This document shows, one piece after another, positions 51,233 through 59,935 of a stretch of 64,000 nt of DNA. Location: the NCBI RefSeq assembly GCF_014200455.1, contig NZ_JACHBW010000022.1:1-64000 (forward strand). The letters run 5' to 3'. Within the stretch, counting starts at the first letter, position 1; every line of letters starts with the position of its first letter. Both the position numbers and the translations under genes were made by a program. The notes under the pieces were generated by a model. That model made no database searches. It was not told the origin of the DNA and saw only the letters and a list, made by a program, of their open reading frames with translations. This DNA is from Paraburkholderia bannensis. GTDB lineage: Bacteria; Pseudomonadota; Gammaproteobacteria; Burkholderiales; Burkholderiaceae.

Positions 51233-52651
51233 CTACTTCGGCTTCTGCGCGACCAGCACCCGGCTGCCCGCATTCGCGGGCAGCATCATGCTATCGACGG
51301 TGGCCAGCAGCGCCACACACGCGATCATCCCGAACGCCAGCTGAAAATCGCCCGGCGTTGGGTGGCCCGCAGGCGTGCCATGCCACTGCCCGGCAATCGA
51401 TAGCATCAGCGCGCCCACCGCAATCCCCATCCCCGCATTCATCTGCTGCATCACCGAGAAAAGCGTGGTGGCGTCGCGCATCTGCGCTTGTGGCACATCG
51501 GAGAAACCGATGGTGTTGAGCGCGGTGAACTGCATCGAACGCGTCATGCCCGTGAAAAACAGCAGCCCGCATACCAGCCAGTAGGGCGTGGCCGCGCTCA
51601 ATTGCGCACAGGCCGCGAACCCGGCCGCCACCAGCAGACCGTTGACCAGCAGCACCGTGCGAAAGCCGAAGCGATGCATGATGCGCGTCGTGCCCGGCTT
51701 CATCGCCAGATTGCCCGCGAACAGCCAGAGCAGCAGCGCGCCCGCCTGCACGGCGCTGTAACCGAAGCCGATCTGGAACATCAGTGGCAGCAGAAACGGC
51801 GCCGTGCCGATGGCGGTGCGAAACAGCGAGCCGCCCAGCGCCGTCACGCGAAAGGTGGGAATGGTCAGGGGCGCGAGGCCGAAGAGCGGCTGCGAGGCGC
51901 GGCGCAGATGCCACACGCTCAGCGCCAGCAGCGCGATGCCGCTGCCCAGCACGCCCAGCGATACGCCGCGAGACACGTCGGCGCGGCTCACGGCTTCGAT
52001 GCCCGCCATGAAGAGGCCGAAGCCCAGAGCGCTCAGCACGAAACCGGCGATATCGAAACGCTGCGCGAGCGGCGTGCCGTTGCGCACCAGCAGGCGCGCG
52101 GCCACGAACGCCGCCACGCCCAGCGGCAGATTGAGCAGGAAGATCCAGTGCCAGCTCCGGTGCGTGCTGATCCAGCCGCCCACCGGCGGCCCGAGAATCG
52201 GCGCGACCAGCGCGGGCCAGGTGAGCAGGGCGATGGCGCGCACGATGCCTTCCTTGGGCGTCTCGCGCATGACGACGAGGCGCCCGACCGGCACCATCAT
52301 CGCGCCGCCGATGCCCTGCAGCACGCGCGCGGCGGTGAAGCTCAACAGGCCCTCGCTCAGCGCGCAAAGCAGCGAGGCGAACGTGAACACGGCGATGGCA
52401 AGACTGAACACGCGGCGCGCGCCGAAGCGGTCGGCGGCCCAACCGCTCACGGGAATGAAGACCGTGAGCGCGACGAGATAGGCGGAAACGCCGACCGACA
52501 GATACGCGGGCGCGGTGCCGAAATCGCGCGCCATCGCGGGCAGCGAAGTGCCGATCACGGTGGCGTCGAGATTCTCCATGAAGAACACGCCCGCGACGAG
52601 CAGGGCAATGGCGAGACGCCGGCGAGCGGCGAGTGGGGACGTGGCGTTCAT
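51233..52651 (-). CDS. MFS drug:proton antiporter, DHA2/EmrB-like
   Basis: 472 residues from ATG 52651. About 14 membrane segments. DHA2 motifs: FFMENLDATVIGTSLPAMARDF (motif D1), GWAADRFGARRVF (motif A), RVLQGIGGAMMVPVGRLVV (motif B) and ALVAPILGPPVGGWI (motif C). It exports an unknown hydrophobic compound. No adjacent regulator or membrane-fusion partner. Confidence 0.9.
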   Translation of the reverse strand: MNATSPLAARRRLAIALLVAGVFFMENLDATVIGTSLPAMARDFGTAPAYLSVGVSAYLVALTVFIPVSGWAADRFGARRVFSLAIAVFTFASLLCALSEGLLSFTAARVLQGIGGAMMVPVGRLVVMRETPKEGIVRAIALLTWPALVAPILGPPVGGWISTHRSWHWIFLLNLPLGVAAFVAARLLVRNGTPLAQRFDIAGFVLSALGFGLFMAGIEAVSRADVSRGVSLGVLGSGIALLALSVWHLRRASQPLFGLAPLTIPTFRVTALGGSLFRTAIGTAPFLLPLMFQIGFGYSAVQAGALLLWLFAGNLAMKPGTTRIMHRFGFRTVLLVNGLLVAAGFAACAQLSAATPYWLVCGLLFFTGMTRSMQFTALNTIGFSDVPQAQMRDATTLFSVMQQMNAGMGIAVGALMLSIAGQWHGTPAGHPTPGDFQLAFGMIACVALLATVDSMMLPANAGSRVLVAQKPK

Positions 52652-52742
52652 GCGGGTGCGTCGGGTGCGTGATTGAAGCGACCCGGGCATCTTAGACGAG
52701 TGTTCCGCGCGACGTGCATCGAAGCGCAAGGCCAGGCGCATG

Positions 52743-53549
52743 TCACGCGGCCTTCAACCACCGCATCACCTGCTGCCAGTCCGCCGCCGTCATCGCGCCG
52801 AACCAGTCGTCGTGATCCGCGCTGCCAAGCATCAGCAGATGCGCCTTGTCGTGCGCATGCGCGAAGCGCTGCGCATGGATCACCGGAATCAGTGTATCGG
52901 CCCGCGCGCCGACGATCACGAGCGGCCCGTTGTAATGCGCGACGGCGGCGATCGAATCGAAGCCGTCGTGCAGCAGCCAGCGCACCGGAAAGATCGGGTA
53001 CTTTTCCGCCGCGAGATCCGCGAGGGAATCCCAGGGCGTGATGAGCGCGACCCCTGCAATCGCAGCTTCGTTGCCCTTGACGACCTGCGCGGCCATGCCC
53101 GCGCCCAGCGATTCCCCCACCAGCCAGATCGGGCCGCCCCATTGCGTGAGCGTCGCATCGAACGCCTCGCGCGAGGCCGCGAGCGCGGCCTTCATGGTGC
53201 GCTCGCCCGCTCGGTTGCCGTGCCCCGGATACTCGACGATGACGGCGCGATAGCCCGCGCGCACGAACACATCGGCGAGCGGCAGTTTGGTTTCGGCGGA
53301 TTCCTCGTTGCCGTGATAAACGAGGAAGGTGCCGCGCGGCGTCTGCCCGGCGGGCGTGACGACGTAGCCCGCATATCGATCGCCCACGTGCCACACGCCA
53401 ATCGTGTCGCCCGTGTGCGTGAGCGAGCGCAGATCGGGCGCTGCGGGCGTGGACGGCAACAGCAGGCGGTCCTGCATCAGATACAGCGCCAGTGTTGCGA
53501 ACAGCCAGGCGGCGACTGCGAAGCGTAAGCCATGGGACAGCAGCCGCAT
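52743..53549 (-). CDS. Alpha/beta hydrolase, membrane-anchored
   Basis: 268 residues. An N-terminal hydrophobic anchor (about residues 8-24, LRFAVAAWLFATLALYLM) is followed by the hydrolase fold: oxyanion strand TFLVYHGNEES, nucleophile elbow G-E-S147-L-G, the acid in VGARADTLIPV and the histidine in GSADHDDWF. Resembles the BEM46/YfhR family (S9-like) of membrane-associated hydrolases. Substrate unknown. Confidence 0.87.
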   Translation of the reverse strand: MRLLSHGLRFAVAAWLFATLALYLMQDRLLLPSTPAAPDLRSLTHTGDTIGVWHVGDRYAGYVVTPAGQTPRGTFLVYHGNEESAETKLPLADVFVRAGYRAVIVEYPGHGNRAGERTMKAALAASREAFDATLTQWGGPIWLVGESLGAGMAAQVVKGNEAAIAGVALITPWDSLADLAAEKYPIFPVRWLLHDGFDSIAAVAHYNGPLVIVGARADTLIPVIHAQRFAHAHDKAHLLMLGSADHDDWFGAMTAADWQQVMRWLKAA

Positions 53550-53722
53550 GCTCGATCTCGCGCGTTCGGATTCGTGGAGGGATCGCGCCAGTATAAGGAG
53601 AATCGCAGGCCGTACTGTGTCAGTTCAGCCTGCGCGGCCGTTCGGCATTTTACGGTCTGTTACGCGACGAGGCCTCTCGCGCAGCGAAAGGCGGCAGAAG
53701 AACCGATTCGACCGTGAAAACA

Positions 53723-53772
53723 GGGGCCAGGACACACGTTGAGACTCAGCGCACTCGCGTGAACCTGGCCCC
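53723..53772. repeat. REP/RAYT-type palindromic element
   Basis: Perfect 9-bp arms GGGGCCAGG (53723-53731) and CCTGGCCCC (53764-53772), extended inward by CAC/GTG pairing. To my recollection, GGGGCCAGG(A/T)(C/T)CAC-like ends are typical of REP elements associated with RAYT transposases, but no transposase is nearby. It lies just downstream of the DUF1488 gene and could also act as its terminator. Confidence 0.55.
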
Positions 53773-53780
53773 GACGAACC

Positions 53781-54041
53781 TTACTTGAAGTCGTTCGTTT
53801 CCAGTTCGACCGACTGGCCGCCGTTCCTGGAGAGCGCGTTGCGCGCGGCCTTCTCGATACGAACCCGGTTCGCATCGAATGCGCTCAGCAGCGCATGGGA
53901 CGACGTGCCCTCATTGTCGAAGCGATTATTGAGCGCATCGAGCGACACGCTGCACCATACGGGCCGATCGTCCACCTGGGCTTCGAATGCAATGCGCGAA
54001 GCCGCCACGGCGTGACGGCGGTTCGTAAATTCGATCCTCAT
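53781..54041 (-). CDS. DUF1488 family protein
   Basis: 86 residues from ATG 54041 with GGAGG six bases upstream. MRIEFTNRRHAVAASRIAFE, then AQVDDRPVWCSVSLDALNNRF, fits the small DUF1488 family, which has no known function. A short alpha-beta fold without membrane segments. Confidence 0.8.
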   Translation of the reverse strand: MRIEFTNRRHAVAASRIAFEAQVDDRPVWCSVSLDALNNRFDNEGTSSHALLSAFDANRVRIEKAARNALSRNGGQSVELETNDFK

Positions 54042-54242
54042 CTGAATCCTCCATGCGTGAATTGCAGGACAGCCGGGCGTTATCGACCCGGCCGGTTCGG
54101 GTCAGCAAGTCATGGTCCTACCAATGTCCGCCGCAATCAAGCGAAACGAAGCGCGACGACAATCGCGCCGCTCGGGCCCGCCGATTGCGCATGCCAATTC
54201 GCATCGACACTGCATGACCCTGCATTTAACCGGAGAACCGCA

Positions 54243-54557
54243 ATGGCCCACCGTGCTTCCCTGATGATTGTTAGCGTCACCGCCGTCTCGTTCATGTTGA
54301 TGGCGGCACAGGCCGGCGCGCAGACCGCGCCGGGCGACACGTCCATGTCGAACGACGCGGGCGCAAGTGCCATGAGCGCAAGCTCGACCAAGGCGCAGCG
54401 CAAGGAGGCCCGCAAGGCGGCGCGGGCGCACAGGAACGCCGAGTTGAAACAACTGGAGAAGAACGGCTATAACCCGTCGAGAAATAACGTCAATTATCCA
54501 GACGATATCCAGAAGGCGGAGAAAAAAGCGGGCGCAGCCGGTGGCGCGAGCCAATAA
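54243..54557 (+). CDS. DUF4148-like secreted small protein
   Basis: 104 residues from ATG 54243 with GGAG upstream. Signal peptide about 1-26 (SLMIVSVTAVSFMLMAAQAGAQ), a serine/alanine-rich spacer, then a lysine/arginine-rich stretch and the DUF4148 core AELKQLEKNGYNPSRNNVNY, then PDDIQKAEKKAG. A paralogue of the protein at 31113 with a more basic character. Function unknown. Confidence 0.78.
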   Translation: MAHRASLMIVSVTAVSFMLMAAQAGAQTAPGDTSMSNDAGASAMSASSTKAQRKEARKAARAHRNAELKQLEKNGYNPSRNNVNYPDDIQKAEKKAGAAGGASQ

Positions 54558-54653
54558 CGCCAGCTAAGCGTTCAATGTCACTTTCATTCACGACAATCCG
54601 CCGCGAGGCGCGATATTCGCGCCTTGCGACTAGCGGTTACCGGTCGAGTGGAC

Positions 54654-54908
54654 ATGGATAAATCGACGCATTCAGCCGGCCGCTTTGGGCCTGACGATTA
54701 CGAGGTGATTTGCGGGCAAAAGGTGAATGGGCTTGGCCGCTATATCGGTTATCTGCGTGTTCGCAGGAAGCCCGATGGCAAGCTCATCTATCCCTTCGAC
54801 GGCTGCGAGGTGCCGGGACCGTTCGCGACTGGCGAAGAAGCGCGGCGCGCGGCGTGCGAGATGGCGGAGGAATTTGTGAGGCTGGATATCGCGAGCCCGG
54901 AAGCCTGA
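54654..54908 (+). CDS. DUF6723-like small protein
   Basis: 84 residues from ATG 54654. The core DYEVICGQKVNGLGRYIGYL, RVRRKPDGKLIYPFDGCEVP and GPFATGEEARRAACEMAEEF resembles small Burkholderiaceae proteins annotated as DUF6723 (recalled, not checked). No signal peptide. Function unknown. It lies 96 bp after the DUF4148-like gene. Confidence 0.68.
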   Translation: MDKSTHSAGRFGPDDYEVICGQKVNGLGRYIGYLRVRRKPDGKLIYPFDGCEVPGPFATGEEARRAACEMAEEFVRLDIASPEA

Positions 54909-55265
54909 AACTCAGCTGAGCGCAGGCCAGTGATCCTAGTCGAATCACGGTGCGTCCTTGATGCGCCCGCCGGTCACATTCAGCGCGAAGCATTTGCGCT
55001 GCGCATCGAGCGCAAGCGCGACTCGCGGCAGCGCCAGCATTGTGTCGCCGATATCGGAAAATCCGACGCTCGACATCACTGCATAGACGTTGCGGCCCAG
55101 CACGACGTCGTGCATGACTTCCTTGATTTTGCCGATCTATTCGGTATCCGAGCTATATATTTTATCGCCTTGCAGTGTGCTGGCAAACGAAGCGGCACGG
55201 CCATTGCGCATTGGCGTGATCGCGCCGCGCGGTGCGCAACCCATAAAAGGAGCAGCCGGGAAGCA
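54909..55265. other. Intergenic region upstream of the antiporter gene
   Basis: 357 bp. The antiporter frame is open back to 54930, but the translated part is rich in H, R and D and does not resemble protein. An AT-rich patch near 55130-55175 (GAGCTATATATTTTATC) is the most promoter-like stretch. No other gene seen. Confidence 0.4.
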
Positions 55266-56579
55266 ATGCCACAAGAAGCACCCTGGTTTTTAATCGTCGG
55301 TGTGCTGCTGATGTTCGTGGCGCTCGCACGCGGCCCGATCGCGCGGCTGCCGCTGACCGGCGCGATGATCTATCTGGTGGCTGGCGTGATCGTCGGCCCC
55401 GGCGTGCTCGGCCTTGTGCAGGCGGACCTTGCTCAGTCGGTGCGCACGCTAACCGTGGTGGCGGAGGCGGGGCTGGTGGTGTCGCTGTTCTCGGTGGGCA
55501 TGCATCTGCGCGTCCGGTTGCGCGATCCGTTGTGGCGGCTGCCGTTGCGGCTTGGCGCGCTGGCGATGCTGTTCAGCGTCGCGCTGATGTTTGCTTTCGC
55601 ATGGGCAACCGGCTTGCCGGCGGGCGTGGCGCTGTTCCTCGCCGCCGCGCTTGCGCCGACCGATCCGGTGCTCGCCAACGAACTACGCGTGCATGAGGCC
55701 GGCGATGCCGATCCGGTGCGCTTTGCGCTCTCGGGCGAAGGCGGTCTGAACGACGGCGCGGCCTTGCCGTTCGCCGTGCTCGGCCTCGCGCTCTGTGGCG
55801 TATCGACGCCAGGCACGCAGGGCGCGTGGCGGTTCGCCTTAGCGCTGGTCTGGGGCGTGGCGGGCGCGCTGCTGATAGGCGCAGTGCTGGCGACCTTGTG
55901 CGTGCGGCTCGTGCTGCATTTGCGCACGCGCTACGGCGAGGCAGTGGGCCTGGACGGCTTCATCGCGATCGGGCTGATGTCGGTGACCTATGGCGCGGCG
56001 CTGCTCGCGCACGCCTATGCTTTCGTGGCCGTCTTCGCGGCGGGCGTCGCGCTGCGTCACGCGGAACTTCGTGCCACCGGCGAGCAGCGCCGCCCCACGC
56101 AGGAACTGGAAACGGTGCAGCTAGGCGAGCGCGAGGAAGTGGCTACCGATCCACGTCGCGCCCATGTGTGGCTCGCCGAAGGCATGACCGGATTCACGCT
56201 GGAAATCGAGCACTTCGCGGAGTTTTCGCTGCTCCTCATTATCGGCTGTGTGATTTCCGCGCACTGGCGCGACATGCTGGAACCGCATGCGCTGGTGATC
56301 GCGTTGGCGCTGATCTTCGTGGTGCGGCCGCTCGCGGTGATGGGCGCGATGATCGGTGCGCGTGCTAACGGCCAGCAGCGCCGTCTGTTGGCATGGATGG
56401 GCATACGCGGCGTGGGCGCGTTCTATTACGCGGTGTGGGGCATCGATCAGGCGGGCGATACCTTGCAGCCGGTGCTTGCGGCGGCGCTCGACGCGATTGT
56501 CATTTCCGTGGCGCTGCATGGATCGACGGCGGGGTATCTATTGGCGCGTTACTATCGGCGCGCGCGGCAGACGGCGTAG
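55266..56579 (+). CDS. Cation:proton antiporter, CPA1/NhaP type
   Basis: 437 residues from ATG 55266. About 12 membrane segments. The ion-binding core motifs of CPA1 are present: FLAAALAPTDPVLANELRVHEAGD (TDP motif) and ALSGEGGLNDGAALPFAVLG (the ND motif of helix 5). A cytoplasmic loop near residues 265-300 interrupts the second half. It exchanges sodium or potassium for protons at the inner membrane. The ATG is preceded by AAAGGAG and CCGGGA boxes. Confidence 0.9.
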   Translation: MPQEAPWFLIVGVLLMFVALARGPIARLPLTGAMIYLVAGVIVGPGVLGLVQADLAQSVRTLTVVAEAGLVVSLFSVGMHLRVRLRDPLWRLPLRLGALAMLFSVALMFAFAWATGLPAGVALFLAAALAPTDPVLANELRVHEAGDADPVRFALSGEGGLNDGAALPFAVLGLALCGVSTPGTQGAWRFALALVWGVAGALLIGAVLATLCVRLVLHLRTRYGEAVGLDGFIAIGLMSVTYGAALLAHAYAFVAVFAAGVALRHAELRATGEQRRPTQELETVQLGEREEVATDPRRAHVWLAEGMTGFTLEIEHFAEFSLLLIIGCVISAHWRDMLEPHALVIALALIFVVRPLAVMGAMIGARANGQQRRLLAWMGIRGVGAFYYAVWGIDQAGDTLQPVLAAALDAIVISVALHGSTAGYLLARYYRRARQTA

Positions 56580-56633
56580 GCGGATGCACGATACGCGGCG
56601 CGCATGAACGCCGGAGATCAGAGCTGCGTGATG

Positions 56634-58190
56634 TCAGCTTGCCGCAACGCCTTCGACCTTGAACGCCGCCACCAGCGTATTCAAGGAACTCGCGTGATCG
56701 GCGAGTGACGACGCAGCGGCCGCGCTTTGCTCCACGAGCGCCGCGTTTTGCTGCGTGACCTCGTCCATCTGCGTGACGGCGATTCCAACCTGCTCGATGC
56801 CGTCGCTCTGCTCGCGCGATGCGCAGGCGATTTCGTGAATCAAGGTAGCAACGCGTGTGGTCGATGTCTGGATCGCTTCCATCGCGCCGCTTGCCTCGGT
56901 CACGAGCGTTGCGCCGCTCGCGACCCGTCCCGTCGACGCCGCGATCAGCGTGCCGATTTCCTTTGCAGCCGCCGAGGCGCGCTGCGCCAGGCTGCGCACC
57001 TCGCCCGCCACCACCGCGAAGCCGCGGCCTTCCTCGCCCGCGCGCGCGGCTTCGACGGCCGCATTGAGCGCGAGAATATTGGTCTGGAATGCGATGCTTT
57101 CGATGGTGCCGATGATGTCGGTCATCTTCGACGAGCTCGCATGAATCTCGTGCATGGTCTGCTCCATGCGCGTGACCGCGTCGCGGCCGCGTTCGGCCAC
57201 ATCGGCGGCGCCCAGCGCCAGATCGCGCGCCTGCTGCGCGTTGAGCGCGTTGGCCTGCACCGTGCCGATCAACTCTTGCATCGCCGACGCCGTTTGCGCG
57301 AGCGACGAAGCCTGTTCCTCGGTGCGTTGTGACAGATCGAGATTGCCGCTCGCGATCTGTTGCGTGGCGGTGGCCATCGCGTTTGCGCCCGTGCGCACCT
57401 GCTCCATCGTTTCGCGCAGGCGTGTCTGCATCGCCGCGAGACCGTCGAGCAGCGCGCCCATTTCATCGTTGCGATGTGCGCTGACGCGCGTAGACAGGTC
57501 GCCTGCCGCAATCGCCTCGAAGTGCGCCATCGCCGCGCGCAGCGGGTCCATCACCGCCCGGCGCAAGCCACGCCAGCTGATGAACGCAATCAGCAGCGCC
57601 AATGCGATGGTCGCGCCGCAGATCACGCCGAGGGTGTGAAAGCGCGCGCCGGAATCGGCATCGGCCTGGCGCGCGGCATCGTCGAGGTAGCGTTCGAGCG
57701 CGCCCTGGCTCGCGTTCATCGCCGTGTAGAGACCGATCAGTTCGGCGGCGCGGCGCTCGTCCATCCAGCTCGTGTCGCCGCTGCGGATCGCCGCGATCAG
57801 GCGGTCGATCGCCTCGCGGCGCACGGCGGTGCGTTTGGTGTCGAGGTCGTCGGTGAGGGCTTGCAGTTCGGGCGTCCTGGGCAGTTCGCGGAACTGCTGC
57901 CACCAGCGGTCGGAATCGGCGAGCAGCGCCTGCGCGCGGTCCAGTTGCGGGCCGAGTTGCGGCGAATGGGGATTGGCCATGGCCCAGTCGAGGCCGAAGC
58001 GCGCACGCGACATCGCCGTGCCCGATTTGCCGAGCGCCACCGCCGAGGCGAAATGCATGGTGTAAGCGTCATGCTGCGCGCGCCGGGTCAGGTCCATGCC
58101 GAACAGGCTCACCACGCCCATCGCAATGACCAGCGCCCCAAGCGTCACCACCGTTAGCGCGAGGCGAAGATTGATCGTCAAGCTTTTCAT
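56634..58190 (-). CDS. Methyl-accepting chemotaxis protein
   Basis: 518 residues from ATG 58190 (an alternative ATG at 58217 adds nine residues). A first membrane helix near 10-30, a four-helix-bundle periplasmic sensor of about 160 residues, a second helix near 190-210 (GVICGATIALALLIAFISW), HAMP (about 212-265) and the signalling domain with the highly conserved tip SIAFQTNILALNAAVEAARAGEEGRGFAVVAGEVRSL split here only by writing limits. Ligand unknown. No CheR-tethering pentapeptide at the C-terminus, which ends KVEGVAAS. Confidence 0.92.
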   Translation of the reverse strand: MKSLTINLRLALTVVTLGALVIAMGVVSLFGMDLTRRAQHDAYTMHFASAVALGKSGTAMSRARFGLDWAMANPHSPQLGPQLDRAQALLADSDRWWQQFRELPRTPELQALTDDLDTKRTAVRREAIDRLIAAIRSGDTSWMDERRAAELIGLYTAMNASQGALERYLDDAARQADADSGARFHTLGVICGATIALALLIAFISWRGLRRAVMDPLRAAMAHFEAIAAGDLSTRVSAHRNDEMGALLDGLAAMQTRLRETMEQVRTGANAMATATQQIASGNLDLSQRTEEQASSLAQTASAMQELIGTVQANALNAQQARDLALGAADVAERGRDAVTRMEQTMHEIHASSSKMTDIIGTIESIAFQTNILALNAAVEAARAGEEGRGFAVVAGEVRSLAQRASAAAKEIGTLIAASTGRVASGATLVTEASGAMEAIQTSTTRVATLIHEIACASREQSDGIEQVGIAVTQMDEVTQQNAALVEQSAAAASSLADHASSLNTLVAAFKVEGVAAS

Positions 58191-58328
58191 TATTGTTCCA
58201 TATGCGAAACGATACACCGTATATGGAAAGTATAACGGCAGCGGACGACGGAAAATTAATCGTGTCCCGGGCGGTGTTTACCCGTAGGGCGCCTTCAGGC
58301 GCGTGTTCGAGCTCCAGAAACAAAAAAA

Positions 58329-58347
58329 CCCGTCCTGAACGGACGGG
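58329..58347 (-). terminator. Rho-independent terminator of the porin gene
   Basis: Stem of 7 bp CCCGTCC / GGACGGG with a 5-nt loop. On the minus strand it is followed by seven T (58328-58322). It lies about 175 bp after the porin stop. Confidence 0.8.
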
Positions 58348-58521
58348 CGAAGGGATGTAGTGTGCGATATGCTTTCTCGCCGCCGTGAAAACACGTAGCG
58401 ATCCTGAATATATCCCGCACTCCATCCGGAGAAGAATCACCCACATCGCAAGGGCAACGGCAACTTCGCCAAAGCGCGCACCGTTGCCCTGCTACAGCAT
58501 GACTAGCGCATCAGAAGCACA

Positions 58522-59658
58522 TCAGAAGCGCGTCAGCATGCCGACAGCGCCCATCACCTGGTTGCCCGTGGACGAAGCGCCGCCCGAGTTGTACATGTTG
58601 GCGACGTTCTTGTTGCCGGTCGCGTGCTGGTACATCGCTTCCGCGTAGATTTCGGTACGCTTGGACAGCGAGTAACGCGTGATCGCGTTCACCTGGTTCC
58701 ACTTCGGATCGGCGCCGTACGAGGTCGCGCCGTTCAGGTGGCCGTCGGTGTACGTGTACGACACGCCGGCCTTGAGCGCGGGCGTGATGTTGTACATGCC
58801 GTTGACTTCATAGTTGTCGAAACGCACCGAGCCGCTGCTCAGACCGAAGGCGCTGGTGCCCTGGTACTGGCTGTGCGAATAGACGAAGCCCACCACGGCC
58901 GGGCCGAATGCATAGTTGACGCCCGCAGCGGCGGTGCGCTGCACGTCGGACGTGAGGTTGCCCTTGACTTCGGCCTGATCGACTGCGCCCGCGGTGTTGG
59001 TGAACGTCGTGCCCGTCTTCGAGCCCGAACCGTTCGTCTGCAGGTAGCCGGCAGCGGCCGTCAACGGACCGTAGGTGTAGCTCGCGGCAGCGCTGTATGC
59101 GCGGCTCACGGCGAATCCGGTGCTGTTGCTGAACGCATACATGCCGCCAAACTTGAAGCCGTCGTAGTTGAGGCTCGTGTACTTGACCGAGTTGTTGAAG
59201 CGTACGCTGTGCTGAAGGTTGTCGTTGTCGTACGGGTGCGCGAAGCCCGAGTCGCCGAAGGTGCCGGCGGTGGCGGACAGCGGCGAAACGAAGTCGACCA
59301 CGTCGTCGTACTGACGGCCCAACGTGAGCGTACCGAAGGCGTTGCTGCTCAGGCCGACATACGCCTGGCGGCCGAACATCCGGCTGTTCTGGCCGAGCTG
59401 GCCGTTGTTGACGCTAAAGCCGTTTTCAAGCAGGAAAATCGCCTTCAGGCCGCCGCCGAGATCTTCCGCGCCCTTCAGGCCGAAGCGGCTGCCGCTGATG
59501 TTGCCGCTCGCGAGCGCAACGCGGCCGCTGCCGCCAACGTTGTTCGTGTAGGCGATGCCGGCATCGACGAGACCGTACAGGGTGACCGAGCTTTGTGCGT
59601 GTGCGGATGCGGCGGCGAATGCGGTCAGGCATGCAGCTGCGATCGAGATTTTTTTCAC
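58522..59658 (-). CDS. Outer-membrane porin, OmpC-like trimeric porin family
   Basis: 378 residues from GTG 59658 (GGAG seven bases upstream). Signal peptide 1-21 (AAACLTAFAAASAHAQ), then SSVTLYGLVDAGIAYTNN, GSRFGLKGAEDLGGGLKAIFLLENGF and RQAYVGLSSNAFGTLTLGRQYDD, the standard betaproteobacterial porin N-terminus, and a C-terminal strand ending in F (MGAVGMLTRF) for BAM recognition. A 16-strand barrel for general diffusion of small solutes. Confidence 0.95.
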   Translation of the reverse strand: MKKISIAAACLTAFAAASAHAQSSVTLYGLVDAGIAYTNNVGGSGRVALASGNISGSRFGLKGAEDLGGGLKAIFLLENGFSVNNGQLGQNSRMFGRQAYVGLSSNAFGTLTLGRQYDDVVDFVSPLSATAGTFGDSGFAHPYDNDNLQHSVRFNNSVKYTSLNYDGFKFGGMYAFSNSTGFAVSRAYSAAASYTYGPLTAAAGYLQTNGSGSKTGTTFTNTAGAVDQAEVKGNLTSDVQRTAAAGVNYAFGPAVVGFVYSHSQYQGTSAFGLSSGSVRFDNYEVNGMYNITPALKAGVSYTYTDGHLNGATSYGADPKWNQVNAITRYSLSKRTEIYAEAMYQHATGNKNVANMYNSGGASSTGNQVMGAVGMLTRF

Positions 59659-59703
59659 CGTGAGACTCCAGTTCTATAGGTACGCTGGGTTGAGACGACC
59701 GCG

Positions 59704-59709
59704 AGTATA
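59704..59709 (-). promoter_or_regulatory. Candidate -10 box of the porin promoter
   Basis: TATACT on the minus strand, 46-51 bp upstream of the porin start codon. A clear -35 partner was not identified. Confidence 0.35.
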
Positions 59710-59935
59710 GAAAAGGACTTTGACGAAAAAGTGTTACGGCGCGCACACGGTCTCTTCCTGAAAATGGAAGAATAGTTTCAAAAAACTGAAATAAATCGCG
59801 CAAAGGCAGATGTAATAAGGCTCGCGGAGCCTTTGGCCGTCGCGCCTGCTCGATGCGCCGCGAAGCAGCGCGATTTTCAGTCGCGTTTGAGCAACATCGC
59901 GGCGCGCAATAATCAGCGGAAATTTCGTCCAGGAA

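Noticed and set aside
54930..55265. N-terminal extension of the antiporter
   Set aside because: In frame but not protein-like; conserved sequence starts at MPQEAPWFLIVGVLL.
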